In this document: positions 1 to 7,598 of the stretch, in pieces
Numbering within the stretch: the stretch's first letter is position 1
Layout: the number at the start of each line of letters is the position of its first letter
Source of the DNA: RYN-230 sp963718305
Lineage (GTDB): Bacteria; Actinomycetota; Actinomycetes; Streptosporangiales; Streptosporangiaceae
Reading direction: 5' to 3'
Length of the DNA: 64,000 nucleotides
Assembly (NCBI GenBank): GCA_963718305.1
Contig: CAVQZG010000017.1
Coordinates: forward strand, 382,927 to 446,926
The notes under the pieces: generated by a model
The model's input: only the letters and a program-made list of their open reading frames with translations
Database searches by the model: none
Told to the model about the DNA's origin: nothing
Position numbers and translations under genes: made by a program

Positions 1-1
1 C

Positions 2-796
2 ATGGCCGCGGTGGCGGATCACATGGGTGACCAGCTCGGCTCCATCGCCTACTTCGACAGCTACCCGGCCGACATGGCGGTGCTCGGTGAACTGTCCGAC
101 AACGAGATCTTCCTCGGCCACCGCGGCCGGTACTACTTCGACGTCACGGTGCTGGGCAAGTCGGCGCACACCTGCCACAAGCCGCTGGCCGTCAACGCCA
201 ACGCGCTGGCCGCGCACGCCATCCTCGAGCTGGAGGCCTCGCACTTCACCCCGGAGCTCGAAGACTGGGTTCGTGACCTGTTCGGCCCGGAGACGTTCGT
301 GGTGCCCGGCCGGGTCTACGGCGGCCTGCCGCCCGGCGGGCCGTCGATGATTCCCGACGAGTGCGTGATCCGGGTGGACTGCCGCCCGCAGCCGGGGGTC
401 AGCGTGATCGACGTACGGGCCGAGGTCGACCGCTGCCTGGACCGGGCCGGGCAGCGCGACCCGCGATTCCGGGCTGAGGTCGTGCTGGCCGACGTCAAGG
501 ACGGGTACCTGGCCGGGCCGGACGACGAGGTCGTCCGGCATATGCGCGACGCGGTCCGCGGGGTCCGCGCCCGCCCGACCGGGGACGGCGGGCCCCGGCG
601 GCCGGCCGAGCCGGAGCTCCAGGTGGCCGGCTGGCTGGGCGACACGGCCAGCTTCGGCGTGAAGGTGCCGACGGTCATCTTCGGGCCCGGCGGTGAGCCG
701 GTGTACTGCCCGGACGAGCACCTGAGCGTGGCCGACATCATCGAGGCCACCCGGGTCTACGCCAGCTTCGCCGCGCTCGCGCTGGCCCGGGGCTGA
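2..796 (+). CDS. M20-family (ArgE/DapE/YlmB-like) deacylase, 5' end outside the window
   Basis: Only the last 264 residues are inside the window. The frame is open to the left edge, so the ATG at base 2 is probably internal. The stretch has the M20 dimerisation domain (GRYYFDVTVLGKSAHTC, then the LDRAGQR region) and the end of the catalytic domain (GPGGEPVYCPDEHLSV, where a late His-type metal ligand of the family sits). The first metal-binding motifs are missing because of the window edge. Family members remove acyl groups from amines (acetylornithine, succinyl-diaminopimelate). YlmB deformylates the thiamin breakdown product formylaminopyrimidine, which would fit the ThiY/TenA-like genes downstream, but the fragment alone cannot choose. 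It is 6 bp from the mutase small subunit and probably co-transcribed. Confidence 0.8.
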   Translation: MAAVADHMGDQLGSIAYFDSYPADMAVLGELSDNEIFLGHRGRYYFDVTVLGKSAHTCHKPLAVNANALAAHAILELEASHFTPELEDWVRDLFGPETFVVPGRVYGGLPPGGPSMIPDECVIRVDCRPQPGVSVIDVRAEVDRCLDRAGQRDPRFRAEVVLADVKDGYLAGPDDEVVRHMRDAVRGVRARPTGDGGPRRPAEPELQVAGWLGDTASFGVKVPTVIFGPGGEPVYCPDEHLSVADIIEATRVYASFAALALARG

Positions 797-802
797 CGGC
801 CT

Positions 803-1210
803 ATGCGGGTGGTGCTGGCGAAACCTGGACTCGACGGCCACGACCGGGGGGTGAAGGTGGTCGCGATGGCGCTGCGTGACGCCGGCGCCGAGGTCATCTA
901 CCTCGGACTGCGCCAGACTCCGGGGCAGATCGTGGCCGCGGCCCAGGCCGAGGACGCCGACGTGATCGGCATCTCGGTCCTGTCCGGCGTGCACATCCCG
1001 CTGGCCCGGCAGATCCGCGAGGCGCAGCAGGCGGCGGGCGTGGACGACATCCCGCTGGTGGTCGGGGGCACGATCCCGGACCAGGACGTCGCGGCCCTCA
1101 CCGGCCTGGGCGTGCGGGCCGTCTACGGGGTGGGCACGCCGATCGAGGACGTCGTCGCGGGCGTCCTGGCCCTGGACCGGCCGCGGGCCCTGGACGGGGG
1201 CACGAAGTGA
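803..1210 (+). CDS. B12-binding small subunit of a split acyl-CoA mutase
   Basis: A 135-residue cobalamin-binding domain equivalent to the C-terminal part of methylmalonyl-CoA mutase. The DxHxxG signature is present as DGHDRG (Asp11, His13, with Lys7 in front, the K-D-H set that binds the lower face of cobalt in the mutase family). The SVLSG and VGGTIP loops that cradle the nucleotide tail are also intact. It pairs with the large catalytic subunit, whose GTG start overlaps its stop in a GTGA. Two-subunit organisation is usual for archaeal methylmalonyl-CoA mutase and for isobutyryl- and 2-hydroxyisobutyryl-CoA mutases. No strong ribosome-binding site is seen, so translation is probably coupled to the upstream gene. 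Confidence 0.92.
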   Translation: MRVVLAKPGLDGHDRGVKVVAMALRDAGAEVIYLGLRQTPGQIVAAAQAEDADVIGISVLSGVHIPLARQIREAQQAAGVDDIPLVVGGTIPDQDVAALTGLGVRAVYGVGTPIEDVVAGVLALDRPRALDGGTK

Positions 1211-2775
1211 TCACCACCGATTCCGGCATCCCCGTCGACCCCTGGTACGGGCCGCCGGGGGAACCCGGCCCCCCGCTGGGTGCGCCCGGCGAGCCGCCGT
1301 ACATCCGCGGCCCCTACGCGTCCATGTACCGCGAGCGGCTGTGGACCATGCGCCAGTACGCGGGGTTCGGCTCCGCCGAGGACACCAACGCCCGGTTCCG
1401 GTACCTGCTCAGCCAGGGCCAGACCGCGCTGTCGGTCGCGTTCGACCTGCCGACCCAGCTCGGCTACGACTCCTCACACGAGCTGGCCAGCCACGAGGTC
1501 GGCCGGGTGGGCGTGGCCATCGACACCGCGGACGACATGGCCGCCGTGTTCGACGGCCTGCCGCTGGAGGACCTGTCGGTCAACTTCACCATCAACGCGA
1601 CCGCCCCGATCATCCTGGCCTTCTACATCGTGGCCGCGGAACGGCGCGGGGTGGACCCGGCCCGGCTGGCCGGCACGCTGCAGAACGACATCCTCAAGGA
1701 ATTCCTGGCCCGCAAGCTCTACGTGTTCCCGCCGCAGCCCTCGCTCCAGCTCACCGGGGATGTGGTCGAGTACTGCGCCGCGGAACTGCCGCGCTTCAAC
1801 CCGATCTCCATCACCGGCTACCACGCCCGCGAGGCAGGCTGCGACGCCATCCAGGAGATCGGGCTCACCATGGCCTCGGCCATCGCCTACGCGGAGCATT
1901 TCACCGCCCGCGGCCTGGCGTTCGACTCGTTCGCGCCGCGGCTGTCCTTCCACTTCTCCAGCCAGCTGGACCTGTTCGAGGAGGCGGCCAAGGTCCGCGC
2001 GGCCCGGGCCCTGTGGTACGAGATCGCCACGGAGCGGTTCGGCGCTGCCAACCCGCACTCGGGCCGGCTGCGGTTCTTCTCCGGCTGCTCGGGCGCCACG
2101 CTGACCGCCCAGCAGCCGCTCAACAACGTGGTCCGGTCAACCCTGCAGTGCCTGGCCGCGGTGCTGGGCGGCGCCCAGTCGATCCACGTGATGGGCTATG
2201 ACGAGGCGCTGGAGATCCCCACCGAGGAGTCGGTCCGGCTGGCCCTGCGCACCCAGCAGATCATCGCCCACGAATCCGGGGTGACCCGGACCGTCAACCC
2301 GCTGGCGGGCTCCTACTTCGTGGAGTCGCTGACCAGCGAGCTGCGCACCCGGGCGCTGGAACTGGTGCAGGAGGTGGACGCGGGCGGCGGCTACGTGCAC
2401 CTGCTCGAGCAGGGCGTCCCGCAGCGCTGGATCGCCGAGGCCGCCTACCGCAGCGAGCTGGCCACGGCGTCCGGCGCGCGGGTCAAGGTCGGGGTGAACG
2501 AGTTCACCGGCGGCGGCGAGGACCGCCCGCCGCGGCTGTTCGAGGTGGACACCACGGCGGCCGCGCGGCAGCGGGCCCGGCTGGCCAGCCGGCTGGCCGG
2601 GCGGGACGCCGCCGCGGCGGCGCGCGCACTCACCCAGCTCAAGGAGGCGGTGACGGCGGGCGCGAACACCATGCCGGCCTTCCTCGGCGCGGCCCGGGCG
2701 GGCTGCACCGTGGGCGAGATCACCGACGTGCTCCGCGCCGAGTTCGGTGAGCACCGGGAACCTCCCCCATGGTGA
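1207..2775 (+). CDS. Catalytic large subunit of B12-dependent acyl-CoA mutase (methylmalonyl-CoA mutase family)
   Basis: 522 residues from a GTG that overlaps the small-subunit stop. It is a TIM-barrel mutase that moves a thioester-bearing group by radical rearrangement, interconverting branched and linear acyl-CoAs. Aligned from memory to Propionibacterium MutB, Tyr51 matches Tyr89, Arg169 matches the carboxylate-binding Arg207, His206 matches His244 and Arg245 matches Arg283, so a dicarboxylic acyl-CoA is plausible. Isobutyryl- and 2-hydroxyisobutyryl-type enzymes normally have Phe or Ile and Gln at the first two positions. The usual HSQTSG/HTQTAG strand is instead FFSGCSG: His328 becomes Phe291 and Gln330 becomes Gly293. 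The position of Asn366 is Met329, in SIHVMG. The fold and family are certain, but the exact substrate is probably not ordinary methylmalonyl-CoA. Confidence 0.9.
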   Translation: MITTDSGIPVDPWYGPPGEPGPPLGAPGEPPYIRGPYASMYRERLWTMRQYAGFGSAEDTNARFRYLLSQGQTALSVAFDLPTQLGYDSSHELASHEVGRVGVAIDTADDMAAVFDGLPLEDLSVNFTINATAPIILAFYIVAAERRGVDPARLAGTLQNDILKEFLARKLYVFPPQPSLQLTGDVVEYCAAELPRFNPISITGYHAREAGCDAIQEIGLTMASAIAYAEHFTARGLAFDSFAPRLSFHFSSQLDLFEEAAKVRAARALWYEIATERFGAANPHSGRLRFFSGCSGATLTAQQPLNNVVRSTLQCLAAVLGGAQSIHVMGYDEALEIPTEESVRLALRTQQIIAHESGVTRTVNPLAGSYFVESLTSELRTRALELVQEVDAGGGYVHLLEQGVPQRWIAEAAYRSELATASGARVKVGVNEFTGGGEDRPPRLFEVDTTAAARQRARLASRLAGRDAAAAARALTQLKEAVTAGANTMPAFLGAARAGCTVGEITDVLRAEFGEHREPPPW

Positions 2776-3992
2776 AACCACTGGCCGGGATCCGGGTGCT
2801 GGACCTGACCCGCTTCGTGTCCGGCGCCTACTGCACGATGGTGCTGGACGCGCTCGGGGCCGACGTGATCAAGGTGGAGGGACTGCCCGGCGGCGACCCT
2901 TACCGGGCCCAGGGCGCGGTAAGGGTGGGCAGCCTCAGCGGCCTGTTCGCCTCGCTGAACACCGGCAAGCGGAGCATCGCCGTCGACCTGACCGGGCCGG
3001 ACGGGACCGAGCTGGTCCGGAAGCTGGCGCAGGCCAGCGACGTGTTCGTGGAGAACGCCCGGCCCGGGTCGCTGGAGCGGGCCGGGCTCGGCCCGGACCG
3101 GCTGCACGGGCTGAACCCGCGGCTGGTGTACGCCTCGATCTCCGGGTTCGGCCAGACCGGCCCGGACGCGTCCCGCGGCGGCTTCGACCTGATCCTCCAG
3201 GCGGCCAGCGGCATCATGGCGGTCACCGGCACCGAGGCAGGCGGCCCGGTCAAGGTCGGGGCGCCGGTGCTGGACATCGGGGCCGGGATGAGCGCGGCGA
3301 CCGCCATCATCGCGGCGCTGTTCGCCCGGACCGCCGACGGGCTCGGCCGGACGGTGAGCTCGTCGCTGCTGGAGTTCGCGCTGGGCTGCTTCACCAGCTA
3401 CGCCGCGGACATGCTGGAGACGGGTACCTCGCCGGGCCTGCTCGGCAACGACTCCCCCCAGTTCGCCCCGTACGGCGTGTTCCGCTGCCGGGACGGGTCC
3501 CTCGCGCTGGCCGGCGCGGGCAGCGAACCGCTCTGGCTCAAGCTGTGCGATGTGCTGGGGCGGCCGGACTGGGCCGCCGACCCGCGCTTCGCCACCAACA
3601 CGGACCGGCTGCGGCACCGGGCCGAGCTGACCACCGAGATCGAGCAGATCCTCACCCGGGAGAGCGCCGGGTACTGGCAGCAGGCCCTGGACGGAGCCGG
3701 GATCCCGGCCTCCCCCGTCCTCCCGCCCGCCGCGGCGCTGACCTCGCCGCAGGCCCAGGCCCTGCAGGCCTGCCAGGCGGCCAGCACCCCAGACGGCCAC
3801 GGCTACCAGACCGTCCGCCCGCCCCTGGCCGTCGCCGGCCCCGGGAGCCCCGGCTCGGGCTCCGGGGAGACGCTCGGGTACTCACGCGGCGCGCCCGGTC
3901 TCGGCCAGCACACCGCCGAGATCCTCGCCGGGGCCGGGCTGGCCGAGGCGGAGATCGAGGACCTGACGGCCCGGGGGGTGGTGGCCGGATGA
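2769..3992 (+). CDS. Family III CoA-transferase (CaiB/BaiF)
   Basis: 407 residues, normal length for the family. These enzymes move CoA between carboxylic acids through an aspartyl-CoA anhydride. The catalytic Asp is Asp169, in GAPVLDIGAGM, exactly where formyl-CoA transferase has it. The N-terminal LAGIRVLDLTR, the GADVIKVE strand and NTGKRSIAVDL are typical. The ATG overlaps the mutase stop by 7 bases, and the stop overlaps the next start (ATGA), so all are one operon. The simplest role is to activate an organic acid to the CoA ester used or made by the mutase beside it. The acid itself cannot be read from the sequence. Confidence 0.92.
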   Translation: MVKPLAGIRVLDLTRFVSGAYCTMVLDALGADVIKVEGLPGGDPYRAQGAVRVGSLSGLFASLNTGKRSIAVDLTGPDGTELVRKLAQASDVFVENARPGSLERAGLGPDRLHGLNPRLVYASISGFGQTGPDASRGGFDLILQAASGIMAVTGTEAGGPVKVGAPVLDIGAGMSAATAIIAALFARTADGLGRTVSSSLLEFALGCFTSYAADMLETGTSPGLLGNDSPQFAPYGVFRCRDGSLALAGAGSEPLWLKLCDVLGRPDWAADPRFATNTDRLRHRAELTTEIEQILTRESAGYWQQALDGAGIPASPVLPPAAALTSPQAQALQACQAASTPDGHGYQTVRPPLAVAGPGSPGSGSGETLGYSRGAPGLGQHTAEILAGAGLAEAEIEDLTARGVVAG

Positions 3993-5143
3993 GCATCACC
4001 CGCCCCCCTCAGCCGGGCACCCGTGAGCTGGCCCAGCTGGTCCTCGACCGGACCATCGCGCTCAGCGCGATCCCGGCGCCGACCGGGCACGAGCAGCAGC
4101 GGGCCGAGGTCGTCCGGGACTGGTGGACAGCCGGCGGGCTGCGCGGTGTCTCCGTCGGCGCGGCGGGGAACGTCCGCGCCCAGCTGCGCGCCGGTGACCC
4201 GCACCAGCCTGCGGTGCTGCTGTGCGCCCACCTGGACACCGTGTTCGGCCCTGAGGTCAGCCACGGGGTGGTGCGCCACGGCGGGCGGCTCACCGGGCCC
4301 GGAGTAGGCGACAATACGGTCGCGGTCTGCGCGCTCAGCGCCCTGGACGCGCTGCTGCCCGGCCAGCTCCGGCACCCGGTGTGGATCGTGGCGACCACCG
4401 GCGAGGAGGGCCTGGGCAACCTGGCCGGAGTCCGGGCCCTGCTCGACGACCCGCCGGGCCCGGTTCGCGCGGTCATCGCCCTGGAAGGCAACTACCTGGG
4501 CCGGGTGAACGTGACCGGCGTGGGGTCCACCCGGTGGCGGGTCCGGGTCACCGGCCCGGGCGGGCACGCCTGGGAAGAGGCCAGCCAGCCCAGCGCGGTG
4601 CACGAGGCCGCCCGGCTGATCACCGAGCTCGCCGCGCTGGCCCAGCCCGGACCGGCCCAGCCCGGACCGGCCCGCTCCGGCCGGCCGAAGGCCACCGTGA
4701 ACGTGGGGCTGATCGAGGGCGGCGAGTCGGTCAACTCCCGGGCCCAGCGCGCCGAGTTCCTGGTCAACCTGCGCAGCGGCGACCCTACGGCGCTGGACAG
4801 GCTGCGCGCGGCGGCCCGGGCGGTGCTGGACGACCCGGCGGTGCCGCTCGGCGTCTCGGTGCACGCCATCGGCGAACGGCCCGCAGGCCAGCTGGACCCG
4901 GACCATCCGCTGGCTACCCTGGCCGCACAGGTGCTCCGCGAGGCGGGGATCCCGCCCCGGCTGACCGCGGCCAGCACTGACGCCAACGCCGCCTACCCGC
5001 GCGGGATCCCGGCCCTGACCCTGGGCATCACCACGGGCGAGGGCACCCACACCGAGCAGGAGTGGATCGACGTCGATCCGGTGGCGGCCGGCCTGGCGGC
5101 CCTGGCGGCCACGGTCGCCCGACTGGACGAACAGGAGTGGTGA
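3989..5143 (+). CDS. M20-family metallo-amidohydrolase/peptidase
   Basis: 384 residues. The start is set by an ATGA overlap with the CoA-transferase; the frame runs open much further upstream, but that part is only the antiparallel-frame shadow of the transferase. Metal-site motifs are present: CAHLDTVFG (His, Asp near 80-88), GPGVGDNT (bridging Asp), ATTGEEG (general-base Glu and metal Glu) and the late GEGTHTEQEW His. The dimerisation domain carries GPGGHAWEEAS. The pattern resembles peptidase T / carboxypeptidase G2 more than ArgE. With the truncated M20 gene at the start of the window it gives the operon two different M20 enzymes, fitting successive C-N bond cleavages. The substrate is unknown. 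Confidence 0.88.
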   Translation: MSITRPPQPGTRELAQLVLDRTIALSAIPAPTGHEQQRAEVVRDWWTAGGLRGVSVGAAGNVRAQLRAGDPHQPAVLLCAHLDTVFGPEVSHGVVRHGGRLTGPGVGDNTVAVCALSALDALLPGQLRHPVWIVATTGEEGLGNLAGVRALLDDPPGPVRAVIALEGNYLGRVNVTGVGSTRWRVRVTGPGGHAWEEASQPSAVHEAARLITELAALAQPGPAQPGPARSGRPKATVNVGLIEGGESVNSRAQRAEFLVNLRSGDPTALDRLRAAARAVLDDPAVPLGVSVHAIGERPAGQLDPDHPLATLAAQVLREAGIPPRLTAASTDANAAYPRGIPALTLGITTGEGTHTEQEWIDVDPVAAGLAALAATVARLDEQEW

Positions 5144-5148
5144 GAACG

Positions 5149-6144
5149 GTGCGCACCGGAGTAACCCTGCAGGGCGTCGACCCGCCGGACGACTTCGAAG
5201 AGATGGTCACGGAGATCGAGAGCCTCGGCTACGACAGCTTCTGGCTGACCGACTCGTCGCTGCACTCCCGTAACTGCTGGGCCTATCTCACGCTGGCGGC
5301 CCGGCAGACGTCCCGGATGACGATCGGCACCGCGGTGACGAACCCGGTGACCCGCCACCCCGCGGTCACCGCGGTGGCCGCGGCCACGCTGGCCGACATC
5401 TCCGGCGGCCGGGCCATCCTGGGCATCGGCGCGGGCGACCGGCCGCTGCTGTCCCTGGGCTACACCCCGGCCCGGCTGGCCACCCTGGAGGCCTCCATCG
5501 GGGCCATCCGGGCGCTGTGGAGCGGCGCGACCGTCGACGCCGACGAGCCAGGGTTCGCGCTGCACGGCGCGCACTACCGGTTTCCCCCGGGGCGGGACAT
5601 CCCGGTGTGGGTCTCGGCGACCGGCCCGCGCACGCTGGAACTGGCCGGGCGGGTGGCGGACGGCGTGATCCTGCTGGCCGGGCTGCACCCGGACGGAATC
5701 TCGTTCGCGCTGGAGCACATCGACCGCGGCGCCGAGGCGGCCGGGCGCAGCCAGCGGCCCCCGGTGACCGTGTTCGCCTACGGGGCCATCGACGAGGACG
5801 AGGAGGCGGCCATCGCCGCGGCCCGTACCATCGCCGCCTGGTTCCCGCAGACCGCACCGGTGCACTGCCGGCTGGCCGGCCTGCCGCAGGAGACCATCGA
5901 CCAGGTGCGCGCCAGCTACGCGGGCGGCGAGTTCCAGGAGGCGGCCCGGGCGGCCGAGGCGCTGCCGGTGGAGTTCGTGAAGCGGATGGCGCTGGCCGGC
6001 GGCAAAGACGAGGCCCGTCAGCATCTTCGCGTGCTGGCCGGGCTGGGGGTGGATTCGGTCACCGTGTTCCCGCTGGGACCGGACCGGATGGCCACGGTCC
6101 GGGCGTTCGCGGACTGCGTGGCCGCCGAGACGGCGATGGCGTGA
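5149..6144 (+). CDS. LLM-class flavin/F420-dependent oxidoreductase
   Basis: About 331 residues. The GTG at 5149 is chosen because AGGAG (5133-5137) lies 11 nt ahead; an in-frame GTG at 5140 would be too close to it. The protein is a luciferase-like TIM barrel: DDFEEMVTEIESLGYDSFWL at the N terminus, the TAVTNPVTRHP strand, GRAILGIGAGDR, and IPVWVSATGPRTLELAG. This pattern is typical of the F420-using methylene-H4MPT reductase-like branch rather than FMN monooxygenases. The reaction could be hydride transfer to a ring or C=N bond. It sits 5 nt past the M20 gene in the same operon, so a step in the same catabolic route is likely. Confidence 0.87.
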   Translation: MRTGVTLQGVDPPDDFEEMVTEIESLGYDSFWLTDSSLHSRNCWAYLTLAARQTSRMTIGTAVTNPVTRHPAVTAVAAATLADISGGRAILGIGAGDRPLLSLGYTPARLATLEASIGAIRALWSGATVDADEPGFALHGAHYRFPPGRDIPVWVSATGPRTLELAGRVADGVILLAGLHPDGISFALEHIDRGAEAAGRSQRPPVTVFAYGAIDEDEEAAIAAARTIAAWFPQTAPVHCRLAGLPQETIDQVRASYAGGEFQEAARAAEALPVEFVKRMALAGGKDEARQHLRVLAGLGVDSVTVFPLGPDRMATVRAFADCVAAETAMA

Positions 6145-6146
6145 TG

Positions 6147-6206
6147 GGGCCGGCATGAACAGGGCCGGCAGGAACGGGGCTGGCAGGAACGGGGCTGGCA
6201 TGATCG
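6147..6206 (+). repeat. Four tandem 15-bp units between the LLM and amidohydrolase genes
   Basis: The units are GGGCCGGCATGAACA, GGGCCGGCAGGAACG, GGGCTGGCAGGAACG and GGGCTGGCATGATCG, starting at 6147, 6162, 6177 and 6192. They fill most of the 96-bp gap in an otherwise tightly packed operon. They end 20 bp before the GGAGAGG that serves the next gene. No coding role is seen. Confidence 0.85.
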
Positions 6207-6240
6207 GCATCGGCCCGCGGGCGGCCGGAGAGGGATGTTC

Positions 6241-7551
6241 ATGATCATCATTCAGGGCGGCACCGTGCTCACCGTGGACGCCGCCGACACCGTGCACTTC
6301 GGCGGCTACGTGGTCATCGACGGGGACCAGATCACCGCGGTCGGCCCGGGCGGCTACCCCGGCGAAGTGCCCCCGGGGGCCGAGGTCATCGACGCGTCCG
6401 GGATGGTCGTCATGCCGGGGATGGTGGACCTGCACTACCACACCGCGATCGGCAAGGGCTTCTGTGACCACCTGCCACTGCTGGAGTCGCTGGAGGAGTT
6501 CTGGTACCCGTCCATCCGGGCGCTCGACCCGGAGACCGCGTACTGGGCCGCGCTGTCCAGCTACCTGGAGTCCATCAAGTGCGGCGTGACCACGGTCAAC
6601 GATATGTACCGCCAGCTCGGCGGGCTGGGCCGGGCCGCCGAGGAGATCGGCATCCGGGCGGTGCTGTCCAACGACGTGGCGCTGCCCGAGCACAACCTGG
6701 ACACCCTGCAGGACAACAAGGACGCCTACGACGCCGTGCACGGCCTGGGCGACGGCCGGATCGAGGTCTACGTGGGCATCGAGTGGCTGCCGCTGGCCTC
6801 CCCCGAACTGCTCCGCGACGCCCGCGCCCTGGCCGACGAACTCGGCACCGGCATCCACGTGCACCTGAACGAGTCCCTGGGCGAGGTGGAGAACAGCAAG
6901 CAGCGGTTCGGCCGCCGGCCCACCGAGGTGGCCTACGACTCCGGGCTGCTCGGCCCGGACTGCGTGGCCGCGCACTGCGTCTGGCTCACCGATCATGAGA
7001 TCGGGCTGATGCGCGAGACCGGCACGAGCATCTCGCACAACCCCAGCTCCAACGCGAAGCTCGGCAACGGGGTCGCCCGGGTGCCCGAGATGCTCGCCGC
7101 CGGGCTGAACGTCGGGCTGGGCCACGACGCGGCCGAGTCCAGCAACACCTGCGACCTGTTCGACGTCATGAAGTTCGCCTCGCTCATCCACCGCGCGTAC
7201 CGGGTGGACGCGAGCCTGCTCCAGGCCCCGGCGGTGGTGCGGATGGCGACCCGCAACGGGGCGGCCGCCCTGCGGCACAACACGGGCGAGCTGGCCCCGG
7301 GCCGGAAGGCCGATGTCATCCTGGTCAACACGCGCAGCGCGATGTTCACCCCGCTGCTCCCCGGGGACCCGGCCCACGTGTACTCCCACCTGGTCTTCGC
7401 CGCCGACGGCAGCGCGGTGGACACCACGATCGTGGACGGGAAGATCCTCATGCGCGGCCGCGAGCTCACCACCATCGACGAGGCCACCGTCCGGGACCAG
7501 GCCAACCAGGCCCTGCAGCGCGTGGTCGCGGCCATCGGCTACCAGAACTGA
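6241..7551 (+). CDS. ATZ/TRZ-type amidohydrolase (first of a tandem pair)
   Basis: 436 residues. The ATG at 6241 is preferred to that at 6235 because GGAGAGG (6227-6233) is 7 nt upstream and because it lines up with the start of the next paralogue. It is a metal-dependent TIM-barrel hydrolase with flanking beta-sandwich: DLHYHTAIGKG (HxH), IHVHLNES, AHCVWL, SHNPSSNAKLGNG and GLGHDAAESS (metal Asp). Relatives deaminate or dechlorinate nitrogen heterocycles (atrazine chlorohydrolase, guanine and S-adenosylhomocysteine deaminases, SsnA). A large internal block is almost identical in DNA to the gene at 7599. A role in hydrolysing an amino group of a heterocycle is likely; the substrate is not identified. 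Confidence 0.9.
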   Translation: MIIIQGGTVLTVDAADTVHFGGYVVIDGDQITAVGPGGYPGEVPPGAEVIDASGMVVMPGMVDLHYHTAIGKGFCDHLPLLESLEEFWYPSIRALDPETAYWAALSSYLESIKCGVTTVNDMYRQLGGLGRAAEEIGIRAVLSNDVALPEHNLDTLQDNKDAYDAVHGLGDGRIEVYVGIEWLPLASPELLRDARALADELGTGIHVHLNESLGEVENSKQRFGRRPTEVAYDSGLLGPDCVAAHCVWLTDHEIGLMRETGTSISHNPSSNAKLGNGVARVPEMLAAGLNVGLGHDAAESSNTCDLFDVMKFASLIHRAYRVDASLLQAPAVVRMATRNGAAALRHNTGELAPGRKADVILVNTRSAMFTPLLPGDPAHVYSHLVFAADGSAVDTTIVDGKILMRGRELTTIDEATVRDQANQALQRVVAAIGYQN

Positions 7552-7598
7552 CCCCTGATCCCAGCACCACGGGAGCACTGACCCACAGGAGCACGGGC

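Noticed and set aside
1207..2775. Assignment of the mutase as ethylmalonyl-, isobutyryl- or 2-hydroxyisobutyryl-CoA mutase
   Set aside because: It has Tyr51/Arg169 rather than the Phe/Gln or Ile/Gln pairs, and lacks the Gly and Pro expected for the ethylmalonyl class at the two pocket positions.
2747..3988. N-terminal extension of the second M20 gene over the CoA-transferase
   Set aside because: The extension is Arg/Gly-rich and out of frame with CaiB motifs. The ATGA overlap at 3989 fixes the real start.
4993..7578. Very long minus-strand open frame opposite the M20, LLM and amidohydrolase genes
   Set aside because: Low-complexity, repetitive His/Gln/Arg/Gly/Val-rich translation with no domain. 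It is the antisense shadow of GC-rich coding DNA.
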